A stretch of DNA of 64,000 nucleotides from Polytolypa hystricis UAMH7299 (taxonomy: Eukaryota; Ascomycota; Eurotiomycetes; Onygenales). Of this stretch, positions 48,917-59,125 are shown in pieces. Below the pieces are notes generated by a model that was given only the letters and a program-made list of their open reading frames with translations, ran no database searches and was not told the origin of the DNA. How positions within the stretch are numbered: position 1 is the first letter of the stretch; each line of letters opens with the position of its first letter. Location of the stretch: assembly GCA_002573605.1 (NCBI GenBank), contig PDNA01000019.1, forward strand, positions 186,001 to 250,000, in the 5' to 3' direction. The position numbers and the translations under genes are program-made.

Positions 48917-48922
48917 ACGCGT
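48917..48922. promoter_or_regulatory. MluI cell-cycle box (ACGCGT)
   Basis: ACGCGT is the core bound by MBF in yeasts and drives G1/S expression of replication genes. It lies 150 bp upstream of rfc2, a replication gene. Confidence 0.55.
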
Positions 48923-49071
48923 TTGACGACGCGATACCTACCTCGTAGCTTCAACACCAACCTACAAAGCTTGAAGTCTGACTGTTGAAGCTCTGGGCCA
49001 CCACCTGTCGTTGTTTCGCCTTTCTCTCATTTCCTTTTCATGTCGTATTGAATTGACTTGTAGTGTTTGCC

Positions 49072-50426
49072 ATGGCTTCTAACTTCTTCAACAACAAGGC
49101 TCGTGCGGCTGCCGCAGCTGCGAACGCTGGCTCAAAATCAAAGCCAGGAGAGAAGGAGGATAACACGAGGCTTCAGCCCTGGGTTGAGAAATAGTGAGTT
49201 TTCTTACTATCTACTATATTGGGGGATGATAGCTAATTACGATTTTTTAATCAGTCGGCCAAAGACCCTTGATGATGTCGCAGCTCAAGATCATACCGTA
49301 ACTGTGCTACAGCGCACCCTACAAGCTTCAAATGTAGGCCCCGGTTTCTAGTATCGCATTCGTCTCCCACCATCTAACCTGTTGCTGCAGCTTCCACACA
49401 TGCTGTTTTACGGACCTCCCGGCACAGGCAAAACCTCTACCATTCTCGCGCTCGCCAAATCTCTATTCGGTCCCCTCCTATACCGCTCCCGCATCCTCGA
49501 ACTCAACGCCTCCGATGAACGTGGCATTAGCATTGTGCGCGAGAAAATCAAAGATTTCGCACGAATACAACTCTCCCACCCTCCCGCTTCGGACTCCGAA
49601 TACCGCTCCAAATACCCTTGCCCGCCCTTCAAAATTATCATTCTCGACGAAGCCGATAGTATGACGCAGGATGCCCAATCGGCGCTTCGCCGGACAATGG
49701 AGAGATATAGTCGAATCACGCGGTTCTGTCTAGTGTGTAATTATGTTACGAGAATTATAGATCCACTGGCGAGTCGTTGCAGTAAATTTCGGTTCAAGGC
49801 CTTGGACGGTGCCGCTGCGGGAGGGAGACTCGAAGAGATCGCAAAGGCCGAAAAACTCAATCTAGATTCCGGGGTTGTCGATTCCTTGATTCGATGTAGC
49901 GAGGGCGATTTGCGAAGGGCAATTACTTTCCTGCAAAGCGCGGCGAGACTGGTTGGAGCCGCGAAGGATGGCAGAGAGGATGAGGGCGGAGACACGGAGA
50001 TGGCTGATGCGGATAATCAAGACGTTATAACCGTGAAGCATATTGAGGAAATCGCCGGCGTGGTGCCGGATAACATTGTCGACCGTTTGGTTCAGGCAAT
50101 GCAGCCGAAGAAGGGCCGTTCTGCATATGAAGCAGTTTCAAAAGTGGTGACAGATATTATAGCAGATGGCTGGAGCGCATCGCAAATCCTCACACAGGTA
50201 TGTCTCTCTGCGCTAGACTCACAAGGCTCACAGACCACTTTGACTAACAGATTCCATTTAGATGTATCAAATCATCGTGTTTAACGAATCCATCCCTGAC
50301 ATCCAGAAGAACGGTATCGTCATGGTGTTTTCAGAGATCGATAAACGCCTGATTGATGGCGCCGACGAGCAGCTTACGGTACTTGACATGGCGCTGAGGA
50401 TAGCGAAAATTTTAGACCAATCCTGA
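49072..50426 (+). CDS. rfc2: Replication factor C subunit 2 (clamp loader AAA+ ATPase)
   Basis: Four exons (49072-49193, 49255-49333, 49391-50197, 50262-50426) give 390 aa. RFC boxes in order: LQPWVEKYRPKTLDDVAAQD, LPHMLFYGPPGTGKTSTI (Walker A), ILELNASDERGISIVREK, IIILDEADSMTQDAQSALRR (Walker B), CNYVTRIIDPLASRCSKFRF (SRC motif) and a C-terminal collar domain (EEIAGVVPDNIVDRLV, GWSASQILTQ). The N-terminal pattern and LDEADSM box fit yeast Rfc2 (human RFC4) better than Rfc3, Rfc4 or Rfc5. It loads PCNA in the nucleus. The MluI box upstream agrees with S-phase expression. Confidence 0.93.
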
Positions 50427-50870
50427 GAGGCTTTCAAGTAGAAACGAAAATCATATTAATGACCGGATTTATTCACGATCAATTGCGTTTTGATCATTTC
50501 AAGTCTCCCATCTGGAATCTTTTGTGATTATGGTGACTCGATTATTGTAGATGCTGTGATTTTATTCTAACAGAAATCGTTATACCACCGCAATAATGAA
50601 GTGAGCTTGCAGCATGACTTTCCATGGCATGTTTTTTCAGGGGTAGGTTCCTTTCTATGAGCCGAAAACAAAGTCAAATTTCCTAGACAGGGATGCCGAT
50701 GACTGAGATTGCCGATTCAGGAACCATTTTGCCCCTCTCCCACACCGGCGTCATCGGAGCCCGCAGATCAATCCCGACTCATACTAAACAGTGTCAATTA
50801 TTGAAACTTGTATGTTTTTTTTTGTATATATTTCTTCAAGCAGAGTTTCCGAAAATCCTCCCCCCAGACC
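50427..50870. other. Intergenic region rfc2 to pho13
   Basis: This is the rfc2 3' flank and the pho13 promoter, with a T-run and tgtatatattt at about 50815-50831 just upstream of the start. No gene is seen. Confidence 0.5.
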
Positions 50871-52293
50871 ATGTCTCCCCCTCCACAACACCTCACCGGC
50901 GACAAAGCCGGGATCGAGGAATTTCTCGATCGATATGACGTGAGTTTACCAACCCCCGCGCCGTCCTCTCGCTCGGTCCAGCAAGACATGCGATGACGCG
51001 CATTTTGAACCACAACAGCTATAATTAACCAGAATCTATTTTGCGTTTAGGTTTTCTTATTTGACTGCGATGGTCTGTTTATCTCCGCCCCCTCAAAGCC
51101 TAGTTACCCCGCGCACCTCCCCGCGCCCCTTACGTCTACTTCATGCTCCCACCATGGAAAACCAAATGCGCTAAACAACGAGATGGGAAATTACAGGCGT
51201 GCTATGGTCCGGCGATATAATCTTCGAAGGAACGGTTGAGACATTGGAGATGTTGAGGAGTAAAGGTAAATAGTTCCACTCCGGTTCTAGTGAGCTGGGT
51301 GTTGATCCTTATCCCGGAAGCCTACGGTTCTTAACTAGGCCATTGGGGAGCGTGTTGAAAATAATCAGAAATCGTTAACATGCGACGCGGTGGTGTGGTG
51401 CTTTAGGGAAACAAATTGTCTTTGTTACGAATAATAGTACGAAATCGCGAGCGGATTATAAAAAGAAGTTGGATAGTTTGGGGATACCGAGTCAAATTGT
51501 ATGCTTTCCCTTGGACTTTCTACTCCTATACTTTGGCCTAGGGCAAACGGGACTCGCATCTTTGCTAGCCGTGTGCGGACTAGGTATTCGTTGCCCGTTT
51601 GCTAATTCACAAATACCGCAGGACGAGATATTTTCCTCCTCCTACAGCGCCTCGATATATATCTCCCGCATCCTCACCCTACCCGCCGACAAGCCCAAAG
51701 TCTTCGTCATCGGCGAAACCGGCATAGAACAAGAACTCGCCGCTGAGAACGTACCCTTTATCGGTGGCACAGACCCATCTTACCGACGAGGAATAACCCC
51801 CAATGACTTTGGGCAGATCGCTGCAGGCGAACCCGCCTTGCTCGACCCGGAGGTCGGCGTCGTTCTCGTCGGGCTGGACTTCCACTTCAACTACCTGAAA
51901 CTCGCGCTTGCATATCACTACATTCAACGGGGGGCGATATTCCTCGCTACGAACATCGACAGCACGCTTCCTAGTGCCGGAGCTCTCTTCCCCGGCGCAG
52001 GAACGATAAGTGCACCCCTCATCCGCATGCTGGGGGGTACGGAGCCCACTTCGCTAGGTAAGCCGAGCCAGGCGATGATGGACGCGATTGAGGGGAAGTT
52101 CCAACTTCAGAGGCATAGAGCTTGCATGGTCGGTGATCGGCTGAATACTGATATTCGATTCGGTATTGAAGGCGGACTGGGCGGCACCCTGGGTGTGCTT
52201 ACGGGCGTGAGCTCCAAGTCGGAGTTTCTTACCGCGGATTTGAGGCCTGCGGCGTATGTCGACGGTTTGAAAGATTTGCTTTTGGCGAAATAG
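50871..52293 (+). CDS. pho13: 4-nitrophenylphosphatase / phosphoglycolate phosphatase (HAD family, Pho13 type)
   Basis: Five exons (50871-50939, 51051-51072, 51197-51265, 51407-51498, 51622-52293) give 307 aa. HAD motif I (LFDCDGVLW) with the nucleophile Asp is encoded across the 22-nt exon 2. Motif II is VFVTNNSTKSR. The cap domain has FVIGETGIEQEL and NYLKLALAYHYIQRGAIF. Motifs III and IV are LGKPSQAMMDAI and MVGDRLNTDIRFG. In yeast and animals this enzyme dephosphorylates 2-phosphoglycolate and other side products of glycolysis. The short exons explain why only the last piece stands out as an open frame. Confidence 0.93.
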
Positions 52294-52407
52294 ACTTTTG
52301 TTTTTGGTCGACTAGACTTAAATGTAGGCGATAGGAGGTGCTCCCCGTATGAAAAAATAGAATAGAGCAAAAGGGTAGGCATGAATATAGTATTCATCCG
52401 ATTTGGT

Positions 52408-53859
52408 TCAACGAGTTCCGTCTAGCGGTGTCATGAAGAGCTTGAGATCCCATAATGATTGCATTAGAGCGACTGACTTGGTACTATCCGGGCGGAAGAA
52501 TAGAGCGGGTTTGCGGTATATCTTTACATGCTGCTTGAGCTCCTCAAGCTGAGGTTCCGATAATAGTTTGGTGAGGTCGAACACAGGGACCTTATTTTCC
52601 GGAGTGGGAAGGGGGACATAGTCAGGGTATTGTGACTGTTCGTTAGATAGTCTATTAGAGGTTGGGCTGGCTTCCTCTTCGCACGGGGAGGCTGCTCCCT
52701 CATCGAGATCATTCATCGGATCAGATGCAGTGCGCGCGTCTTCCTCAGGTACATTGTCCTGTTTTGACGAGTTCGCGTGTGTTATTAGCACGGCACCCCA
52801 GCTCAAATGTTGAAGACCTGAAAGCTTCCCAACTGCCTTTCGCAAACCAGCATCTCCGGAACCTCCTAGCTTCAGCACGGTCCACGCATCAGAGTCCTTC
52901 GTAGTAGCATCCTCAGGCATATGAGCGTTCTTTAACGCCTTCACAACCTCGCGCTTCATAGTTTCCAAGACAAATGATGGCATGTCTGCTCGCCAAACTG
53001 CCTTCTTCTCGTCAGTCCCCGTTATCTGACCCCGAGGCACTTTCCAATCCCGCGGTAGGAGATTCCTTATCATGATGTTCTTTGGAACTTGAGTAACCTT
53101 GTCCAGGATATCGTAATTGTTCGTGATTCGAAATGATGGAAAATGCTTCCGTGGGAGAACTGGCTTCCACTCTGACCCAGCCTTCCTATCTTCATTTCCC
53201 GCTTGAGAGGTATTTCTGGCCTTGCGCAGCTCGTCATGCAACAACCCTGTGGGCATGAGCCATAGTGCTTGAGTGGCAGGGTGTTGTATTAAACCCCATT
53301 CCTGCAGAGCAGAAGTTGGTAATCGAATACCAGTGGCCGCGCATATCCGAACCGGGCTCGCGAGCGCTTGCGCCCAGGGGTTGAATCTCAGTCGATCTTT
53401 TTCCTCTTCGGTAGCCCGTCTCTTTTTCTTCTCCTCCCTCCTTTTTAACCTAAGTGCAATTGGCGATTTTATGAGAGACTCAGATGTTCGCCATCTCTGA
53501 AAGGGCTTCGAGCGCGTGGATGTGGGTTTCGACGCAGTGCTCGACAGCGGAGTGGGTTCTTTATTAGTAGCTCGCTCCTTCGTGCTAAATTGTTGAATCA
53601 GTTCGGATAGATCAGATTGGAGCGTTTCGAGGCTGGCGATTTCTTTCGCTCTTGCGCTTTGGCCGACTCGGCGCTGCCGTCTTCGCTCACTTGGGGGTGG
53701 TCTGCGTGGAGGTCTTGGGTATTGGAGAGCGGCACTGGAGCTGAAGGCTCGAACGGAGGGGTGGTGAATGGAAATGGACAGGGTCTGGAAGAGGTTCCGG
53801 ATGGTGCGTAGGCGCCATGATGCGTAGGAAAGAGAGTGACAGGGACACCTTCCGTTCAT
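52408..53859 (-). CDS. Conserved-looking mitochondrial protein of unknown function
   Basis: This is a single exon. From the ATG at 53859 the protein is 483 aa and starts with an Arg/Ser-rich, acid-poor segment (residues 1-50, ending AFSSSAALQYP) that looks like a mitochondrial presequence. The frame is also open to an ATG at 54045, but that start would almost touch the clpP frame. A basic, charged middle (KRREEKKKRRATEEE) precedes a well-formed block of about 100 residues (FNPWAQALASPVRICAATG, RLPTSALQEWGLIQHP, LWLMPTGLL), which may be a mitoribosome- or RNA-associated fold, though I do not recognise it. A further domain (PSFRITNNYDILDKV, KNIMIRNLLPRDWKVPRGQ) and an acidic linker follow. It shares its promoter with clpP. 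Confidence 0.8.
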   Translation of the reverse strand: MNGRCPCHSLSYASWRLRTIRNLFQTLSISIHHPSVRAFSSSAALQYPRPPRRPPPSERRRQRRVGQSARAKEIASLETLQSDLSELIQQFSTKERATNKEPTPLSSTASKPTSTRSKPFQRWRTSESLIKSPIALRLKRREEKKKRRATEEEKDRLRFNPWAQALASPVRICAATGIRLPTSALQEWGLIQHPATQALWLMPTGLLHDELRKARNTSQAGNEDRKAGSEWKPVLPRKHFPSFRITNNYDILDKVTQVPKNIMIRNLLPRDWKVPRGQITGTDEKKAVWRADMPSFVLETMKREVVKALKNAHMPEDATTKDSDAWTVLKLGGSGDAGLRKAVGKLSGLQHLSWGAVLITHANSSKQDNVPEEDARTASDPMNDLDEGAASPCEEEASPTSNRLSNEQSQYPDYVPLPTPENKVPVFDLTKLLSEPQLEELKQHVKIYRKPALFFRPDSTKSVALMQSLWDLKLFMTPLDGTR

Positions 53860-54086
53860 TGCAGCGAAATGGTGAATGTAACTGCAATTGTCTGAGGAGG
53901 CAGCTATCATCGCCGTACATTTCCTTCCCGAATCGAGTGCCAAGCCAGCATAGCTTGTTAGCACGTGATCCCAGTCGTGGAGATGTCGAGGGAACAGCGG
54001 AGCTCCAAGGTGCTGCTGTGGACGACAGGATTCCCTCGTTTTCATGAGTTATGAAGCATTGCTCTTACATCTTCAAACCCGGAGTT
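53860..54086. promoter_or_regulatory. Compact bidirectional promoter of two mitochondrial genes
   Basis: Only 227 bp separate the preferred starts of the unknown mitochondrial protein (53859, minus) and clpP (54087, plus). A CACGTG palindrome at 53962-53967 lies almost exactly in the middle. Confidence 0.55.
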
Positions 54087-55123
54087 ATGAATTCTCACCG
54101 TTTCTTCAGGTTAGCCACGCGTGCCTGCTCTTATCGCACGACGGCGACTCGAGGTTTCGCGAGCGCACCGAATCTAGTTCCCCCGCGAGGGTGGACCCCG
54201 ACGCCGTTTGTTACGGAGACAGTTGTAAGTTTCCTCTTAAGTATGAGCGTGAGATAAGGAGGTATATTTTAAATAGGACATGTCTAATTCTTTAGGGAGG
54301 CGGCTGGCACACCTGTATGGACCTAGAGTCAAACCGTCGAGGGACCAACCGCCAACGGATGGAACTGACAATGCGTTTAAATAGATGACATATTTTCCAG
54401 ACTCCTGAAGGTATACACTTCCTACTATTCCCATATAACCAGGGGCTTCTTACTAACTGATCATAGGAACGAATAATATGTCTCAATGGCCAGGTTGACG
54501 AGACAGTTTCGGCGTCGATAGTTGCGCAGCTGCTCTTCCTCGAGGCCGACAATCCAGAGAAGCCAATTCACCTATACATCAACTCCCCCGGAGGATCAGT
54601 CACAGCTGGTGCGCTCAGGATATACCCTCCACTCTAACCCTTCCCCTCTTCTCCCTGCTTCTTTTGTGACTTCTCTAACCACAAAGGATATATTTTCCTG
54701 CGACCAGGCCTCGCCATCTACGACACAATGTCCTACATCGCCTCCCCCGTCAGCACGATCTGCGTCGGCCAAGCAGCGTCCATGGGCTCCTTGCTCCTCT
54801 GCGGTGGCCATCCGGGAAAACGCTACTCCCTCCCCCACTCCTCCATCATGGTCCACCAACCTTCCGGCGGCTATTTCGGCCAAGCATCCGACATTGCCAT
54901 TCATGCCAAGGAGATTCTCAGAGTCCGACGACAGCTAAATGAGATTTATAAACGGCATTTGACGGGGAAGCAGATGACTATTGATGAGATTGAGAAGTGG
55001 ATGGAGAGGGATTACTTTATGGGTGCGAAGGAGGCGTTGGACATGGGAATTGTGGATGAGATATTGGATAGGAGGATGAAGCCGAAGGATGAAGGTGGTC
55101 AGGGACCAGAGAAGGCACCTTGA
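54087..55123 (+). CDS. clpP: Mitochondrial ATP-dependent Clp protease proteolytic subunit
   Basis: Five exons (54087-54224, 54296-54314, 54385-54410, 54467-54608, 54708-55123) give 246 aa; an ATG at 54051 would add 12 residues. An Arg/Ser-rich presequence precedes TYDIFSRLLKERIICLNGQV. The serine-protease triad is visible: Ser133 in GQAASMGSLL, His158 in SIMVHQPSGG, and the Asp in EALDMGIVDEI near residue 207. The protein forms the tetradecameric barrel that degrades matrix proteins with ClpX. Exons 2 and 3 are only 19 and 26 nt. The C-terminus ends in a short acidic and basic tail. Confidence 0.95.
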
Positions 55124-55537
55124 AAATGGATGCGCGCGCCCTTCCCATCCACGCCCCCGTTTTCTTCTTTTTTGCTATCCTGGTACTGGGAACGATTGTA
55201 TGATATGAGAGAATTCTCGAGGATGTGTGCACTGCTTTTTGCGCCCACAGCGCGTGTTTCTTGAAATTGTAAAGGGTCTGTTACTCTCGTCTCTAGTAAG
55301 AAGCAGCAGCGATGGCGTCATGATGTTAGGTAGAATCAATGCTGATTAGATCCGTGCTGGGTTCTATTGATACATGATGGGTAAAATCAAATGGGAAATA
55401 ATAGTGTATCGTAAAGGTGTGCTCATCTTCCTACCCGCGCCTTGAAAACGCCTAGCAAACTGAAAAGAACATGAATGCAACAAATGCCACAGGGATAATA
55501 ATGGTTCATAACATAATCATACATAGGGTTTAAGCTC
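55124..55537. other. Convergent intergenic region clpP / dsc4-like
   Basis: Two 3' flanks meet here; no repeat, RNA or frame is supported. Confidence 0.5.
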
Positions 55538-56625
55538 TCAATCGTTAGAAACCAAATTAAGTATAAATCGATTTCGGAGGATCGCGGAGGGAGATGGGCG
55601 AGAAGGAGATGCGGGTGCCGGATTATGAACCCATTGACCCCGGAGAACGCGCAGCATATTCACTTCTGCGACAACTGCATCGCCAGACACCAAGGCATCG
55701 CGAGGATGTTCGCCCCTAGCCCCGACAGGTCCATCTCCTGAATCAGCAAGAAGCCCGCTTCCTTCACCTGCGTCCTCTCCGGCCTCTGTCTCTCGCGGGC
55801 GAAGATTTTGCAATTCGATGCCCTCTTCTGTCGACGTGTTTGTACCCGCATGGTCAGCGGATCTAAGCACACCACGTTCCTCTGCGTCATGGTCTTGACG
55901 TTCGCCCTCCTCCTCCTGCCCCGACGTCGTAGTATCCGTTGACTCTGGCTGTGGTGTCGACGCCCTTGCTTTCTCCCTCTCCAATGTTACACCCAGCATA
56001 ACCACCTGCAGTGTAAAAACCACCAAGTCAAACGCCAGCAGTCGGAGCATCGACGTCGGCCCTAGCTGTCCGACGAAATCGATAAATAGGCCGCCATGAA
56101 GATAGCCTCGCGTAGCTTCACTGCCCGTAGGATTAGATGATACGCAATGCAGTAGAATGCAAGTTAAGTTGGAAATTAGAATAGCGGCGATAAAACTGCG
56201 CGGGTTTGTGAGCTCGGGAAAAGTGGCAGCCTTGGGGGTGAGGAATAAGAGCTGGACAATGCCACGTATGGCAAAATTGAAAATAGAGCACCTAACGTTC
56301 CACGGAAGTGTTAGCAGTTTTCAAGGGGGGAGGTAATCATTACAGACGGGGCAGAAAACGGGTGTGGTTATTTATCGTGGGCAGCCTACTCAAGGTAATA
56401 GATGGCAGAAAGTTGGGAGTATATTATGATATCGAGGTCACGGAGTAATTTATCGAGAAGAACAATTCTCCCTCGAGTGTATATCTGCTTCCTATGCCGC
56501 TCCTCCGGTTGTGCGGCGGAAGGGGCGCTTGTGAGAGCTCTGCCAACATCATCGTCGCTTTCATAAGGGATGTTCGAGACGTCAGCGATGTGCTCCGCAT
56601 CTCTCAGCGCATCCGGAGTGGTCAT
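55538..56625 (-). CDS. DUF1746 membrane protein, Dsc4-like (Golgi Dsc E3 ligase complex subunit)
   Basis: Two exons (56625-56390, 56291-55538) give 329 aa. The cytosolic N-terminus leads to LLDKLLRDLDIIIYSQLSAIYYLECSIFNFAIRG across the exon junction, which is the DUF1746 core. LVQ-like LFLTPK and the hydrophobic RSFIAAILISNLTCILLHCV and MLRLLAFDLVVFTLQVVMLG segments follow, so three or four membrane helices are likely. The C-terminal third is acidic and disordered. In fission yeast, Dsc4 has this domain and belongs to the Golgi ubiquitin ligase that activates the SREBP homologue. The domain call is firmer than the complex assignment. Confidence 0.75.
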
Positions 56626-56932
56626 AGAGGGGGCATGGGGGGAAATGTGAATTTTGTTTAAAAAAAACAAGCAAAGAAAATCCGATTAAATCAAAAGGTA
56701 TTATTGCACGACGCTGCTATGTAGCGCAACTATTCCCAACCCACTCGTGCTCTGTTGTCTCAACTATCTCTCTCCTCCGCGATGCAAATGGCAAGATGCA
56801 CTTCGTCTCCCCCCATACTTGCTCTCCGGATTATCCCCGGCCCGAAGTTTAGGCCCTCGACTATCAACCTCCATCATCACAAGAATGTGATGGAGTTTTG
56901 CCATTCTCCCTCAGCATCACCGAACAAATGTC
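56626..56932. other. Short gap between dsc4-like start and Hsp70-like 3' end
   Basis: This should hold the dsc4-like promoter. An A-run lies near 56660-56668. Nothing else is seen. Confidence 0.45.
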
Positions 56933-58803
56933 TTAAACCCAGTCTTCCTCGGAACTTGCCTTTTCATAGTCAAATTTTTGCTCTCCTAGTTTCTTCCTTC
57001 CACGTTTAGCCTCAAACTCAACGAGCCCAGCGTCGCAATTTATCCGCTGCCCGATTTTCACCTTGAACTTGTCTCCCCCTTTTATACCTGTGCTGTGTCG
57101 GCTGCCAAGCCGCATAGGAATATCACACAGATTTTACCAAGTAGGTAGACATCTAAGACATATGTTTAACTTTGACAAATCCTTATGAAGGCCATCGTGG
57201 GTGGAAGAACTCACCTGGCGACTCAATCCTCTCACCTGGCGTTGGCTTTGCCGATCGGAATAGCTCGATGTCGCCGTCAACGTCTTTGTTTCCCTTTGTT
57301 TTTATTATAACGTACCCGTCGATCCATTTGGTTCTCCGCTGCTGAATTTATCGCCCTAACCTGGTGGTCACCACTTCGATTGGATGGTATGCGCTCTTCC
57401 TCTCTAGAACCATACCTCCTTGATATGCCATTTTACGAATCCACCCGCACGCTTTCCGTTGATCGGACATTGGAAAATGGGGGCATTCGAGTCACGCTCG
57501 GGGTCGTACTTTTTGTGTATCTGAACACCATAACTCCAGCGGCTCATCCGAGAGTGTATTAATGACTTTTCTCTGAGAGCATGCAATGCAGCTCCCTCCG
57601 CAACAGCACTCCAAGCGTTGCGTGGGACAGTTGTTTCAATTTGCCCACTGAAGCCTTGTCTATAGAATTCATTGAATCTGTAGCGAATACAAGGGGAGCC
57701 TGCTAATCCTCCGCAGAGGACGATCAACTGAAATATGTTAACCTAATATTCTTACTAAGGGGTGGAAACTATACCTCACCGGTGCTCCATTTTCTAACCC
57801 CGCTCTCTGGATTTGCTGCATGACCAGCTCAAGAGATCGATCAATGACCACGTTAAACATTGCTCTGATTTCTTCCCTGTTGGATGTCTTGTTCAGCATC
57901 ACATACACGCTGCATCATCACCGGGAGTTATTAAACCAAAGATTACCTTGTCAGAATTACCTCTCCTGACCCTCTGTCATATGTAGGGTGATTAATTTCC
58001 ATGCGTACTGGGAGCCTATAATGCAGTCGATCTTGAGGTCCACAGCCTTCAAAAATGCGCTTCACTGACTCGAAAGCTTCCATAAATGGGCTAGATTGGC
58101 TTATTTTCTCGGGTCTTTTCTCTTGAAACGCTTGTCCATATCTCTCTCTCATAAGTCTATGGAGCTCTCGATCGATCGAGGTCTCCCCGCACTTCGCACC
58201 TATATTCCCCTTGTCAGCTCCCAGCAGCGGATTAACCATTGTCCACTCACTTGTTCCAGGACAGGCCTCCCCGACTTGGAAAGGAGATATCTTCGTTATT
58301 TTATACGTAATGATGTCCTTTGGAGAGCACTTGTTAATATTTATGACAGTGGGGTTGTGTATTTGATTCACATACAACAGTTCCGCCTCCCATGTCGACG
58401 ACAATGACATTTGTGTTGCGCTGTTTGTTCGACTCGGTGAATTAGTTGACCATTACACGACAGAAGTCCGTTTCAAACTTGTCCAGTCCTGTCGGTCTCA
58501 CCTGGAAGAGTGCCTTTCTTGCCGTGTTGTGATATGCATCAAAGGTAGCCAATGCTGCCGCTTCGGGTTCGTCAATTGCTATAACTGTGTCTTGCTCCCT
58601 TGATCCAATGCCGGTGACTCTCGCTGAAGATCTCAACGCATATTGATATTCAGCCCCCCAATCAGCTGGCCCAGTTAGAACAAAAGTAATGGGCATCGTG
58701 TTGAGAGCCGCACTGCCTATCATTGTTCTAAGTTCTTCCATTATGTGTCCGTATAAAGAAGAAAGAAAACGACTGACTTTCGTGAAGGCCTGCTTATTGC
58801 GGA
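56933..58803 (-). pseudogene. Hsp70-like ATPase gene, 5'-truncated and frame-broken
   Basis: Eight exon pieces can be traced on the minus strand: 58803-58502, 58420-58376, 58317-58251, 58199-57947, 57909-57780, 57727-57416, 57338-57215 and 57152-56933. They follow the fungal Hsp70-like (HSPA12-related) order: VSRFLSSLYGHIMEELR, a GPADWG and DEPEAAALATF segment, phosphate-2 loop VIVVDMGGGTVDII, CGETSIDREL, adenosine motif LIVLCGGLAGSP, AWSAVAEGAALHAL, and a beta-rich C-terminus ending KKLGEQKFDYE. The N-terminal phosphate-1 loop (DFGTT) is absent: upstream of 58803 the frame meets a stop, and nothing like it appears before 59126. In the last exon the spliced frame breaks at a CA/TG run (57124-57129), consistent with a 2-nt slip. 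Splice sites elsewhere are intact, so decay is recent, or assembly errors are involved. Confidence 0.7.
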
Positions 58804-59125
58804 CTGGTTGTTTAAATTAAGGTAGGTCAAAGCTCGGGGTGAAAAGCTTGCGAAGAATGAGGTAGCTAATATTTTCAAGATAGGGGATCTCGAGTCTTTG
58901 CCCCGGATGACGTTAAACCTTCGCCTGCACCAAAGCTCACTTCAACTTAACCTCACTTACTACCTTTGAGGTCGCAGACCTTGGACTTTGATTGGTATTT
59001 AAAGAAACCCAATTCCCTCAAACTTCAATCACGGCGGCAAATGAAGTCTAATTTTTGTTAGACTAACTCCTGGAATAAACCGGAGCGAGATAAAATCGCC
59101 AGCAGTTTGTATTCGGCATCCAGGG
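58804..59125. other. Gap between Hsp70-like remnant and the next gene
   Basis: This is where the missing N-terminus of the Hsp70-like gene should lie. No frame encodes a phosphate-1 loop. It probably serves as promoter for the gene starting at 59126 or 59440. Confidence 0.5.

Larger units (their letters stand above)
48705..49071. promoter_or_regulatory. rfc2 promoter region
   Basis: This short gap holds three overlapping CTTATC (GATAAG) boxes at 48848-48863, a CACGTG at 48907-48912 and an ACGCGT MluI-type cell-cycle box at 48917-48922, all within 230 bp of the rfc2 start codon. The last 110 bp is pyrimidine-rich. Confidence 0.6.
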
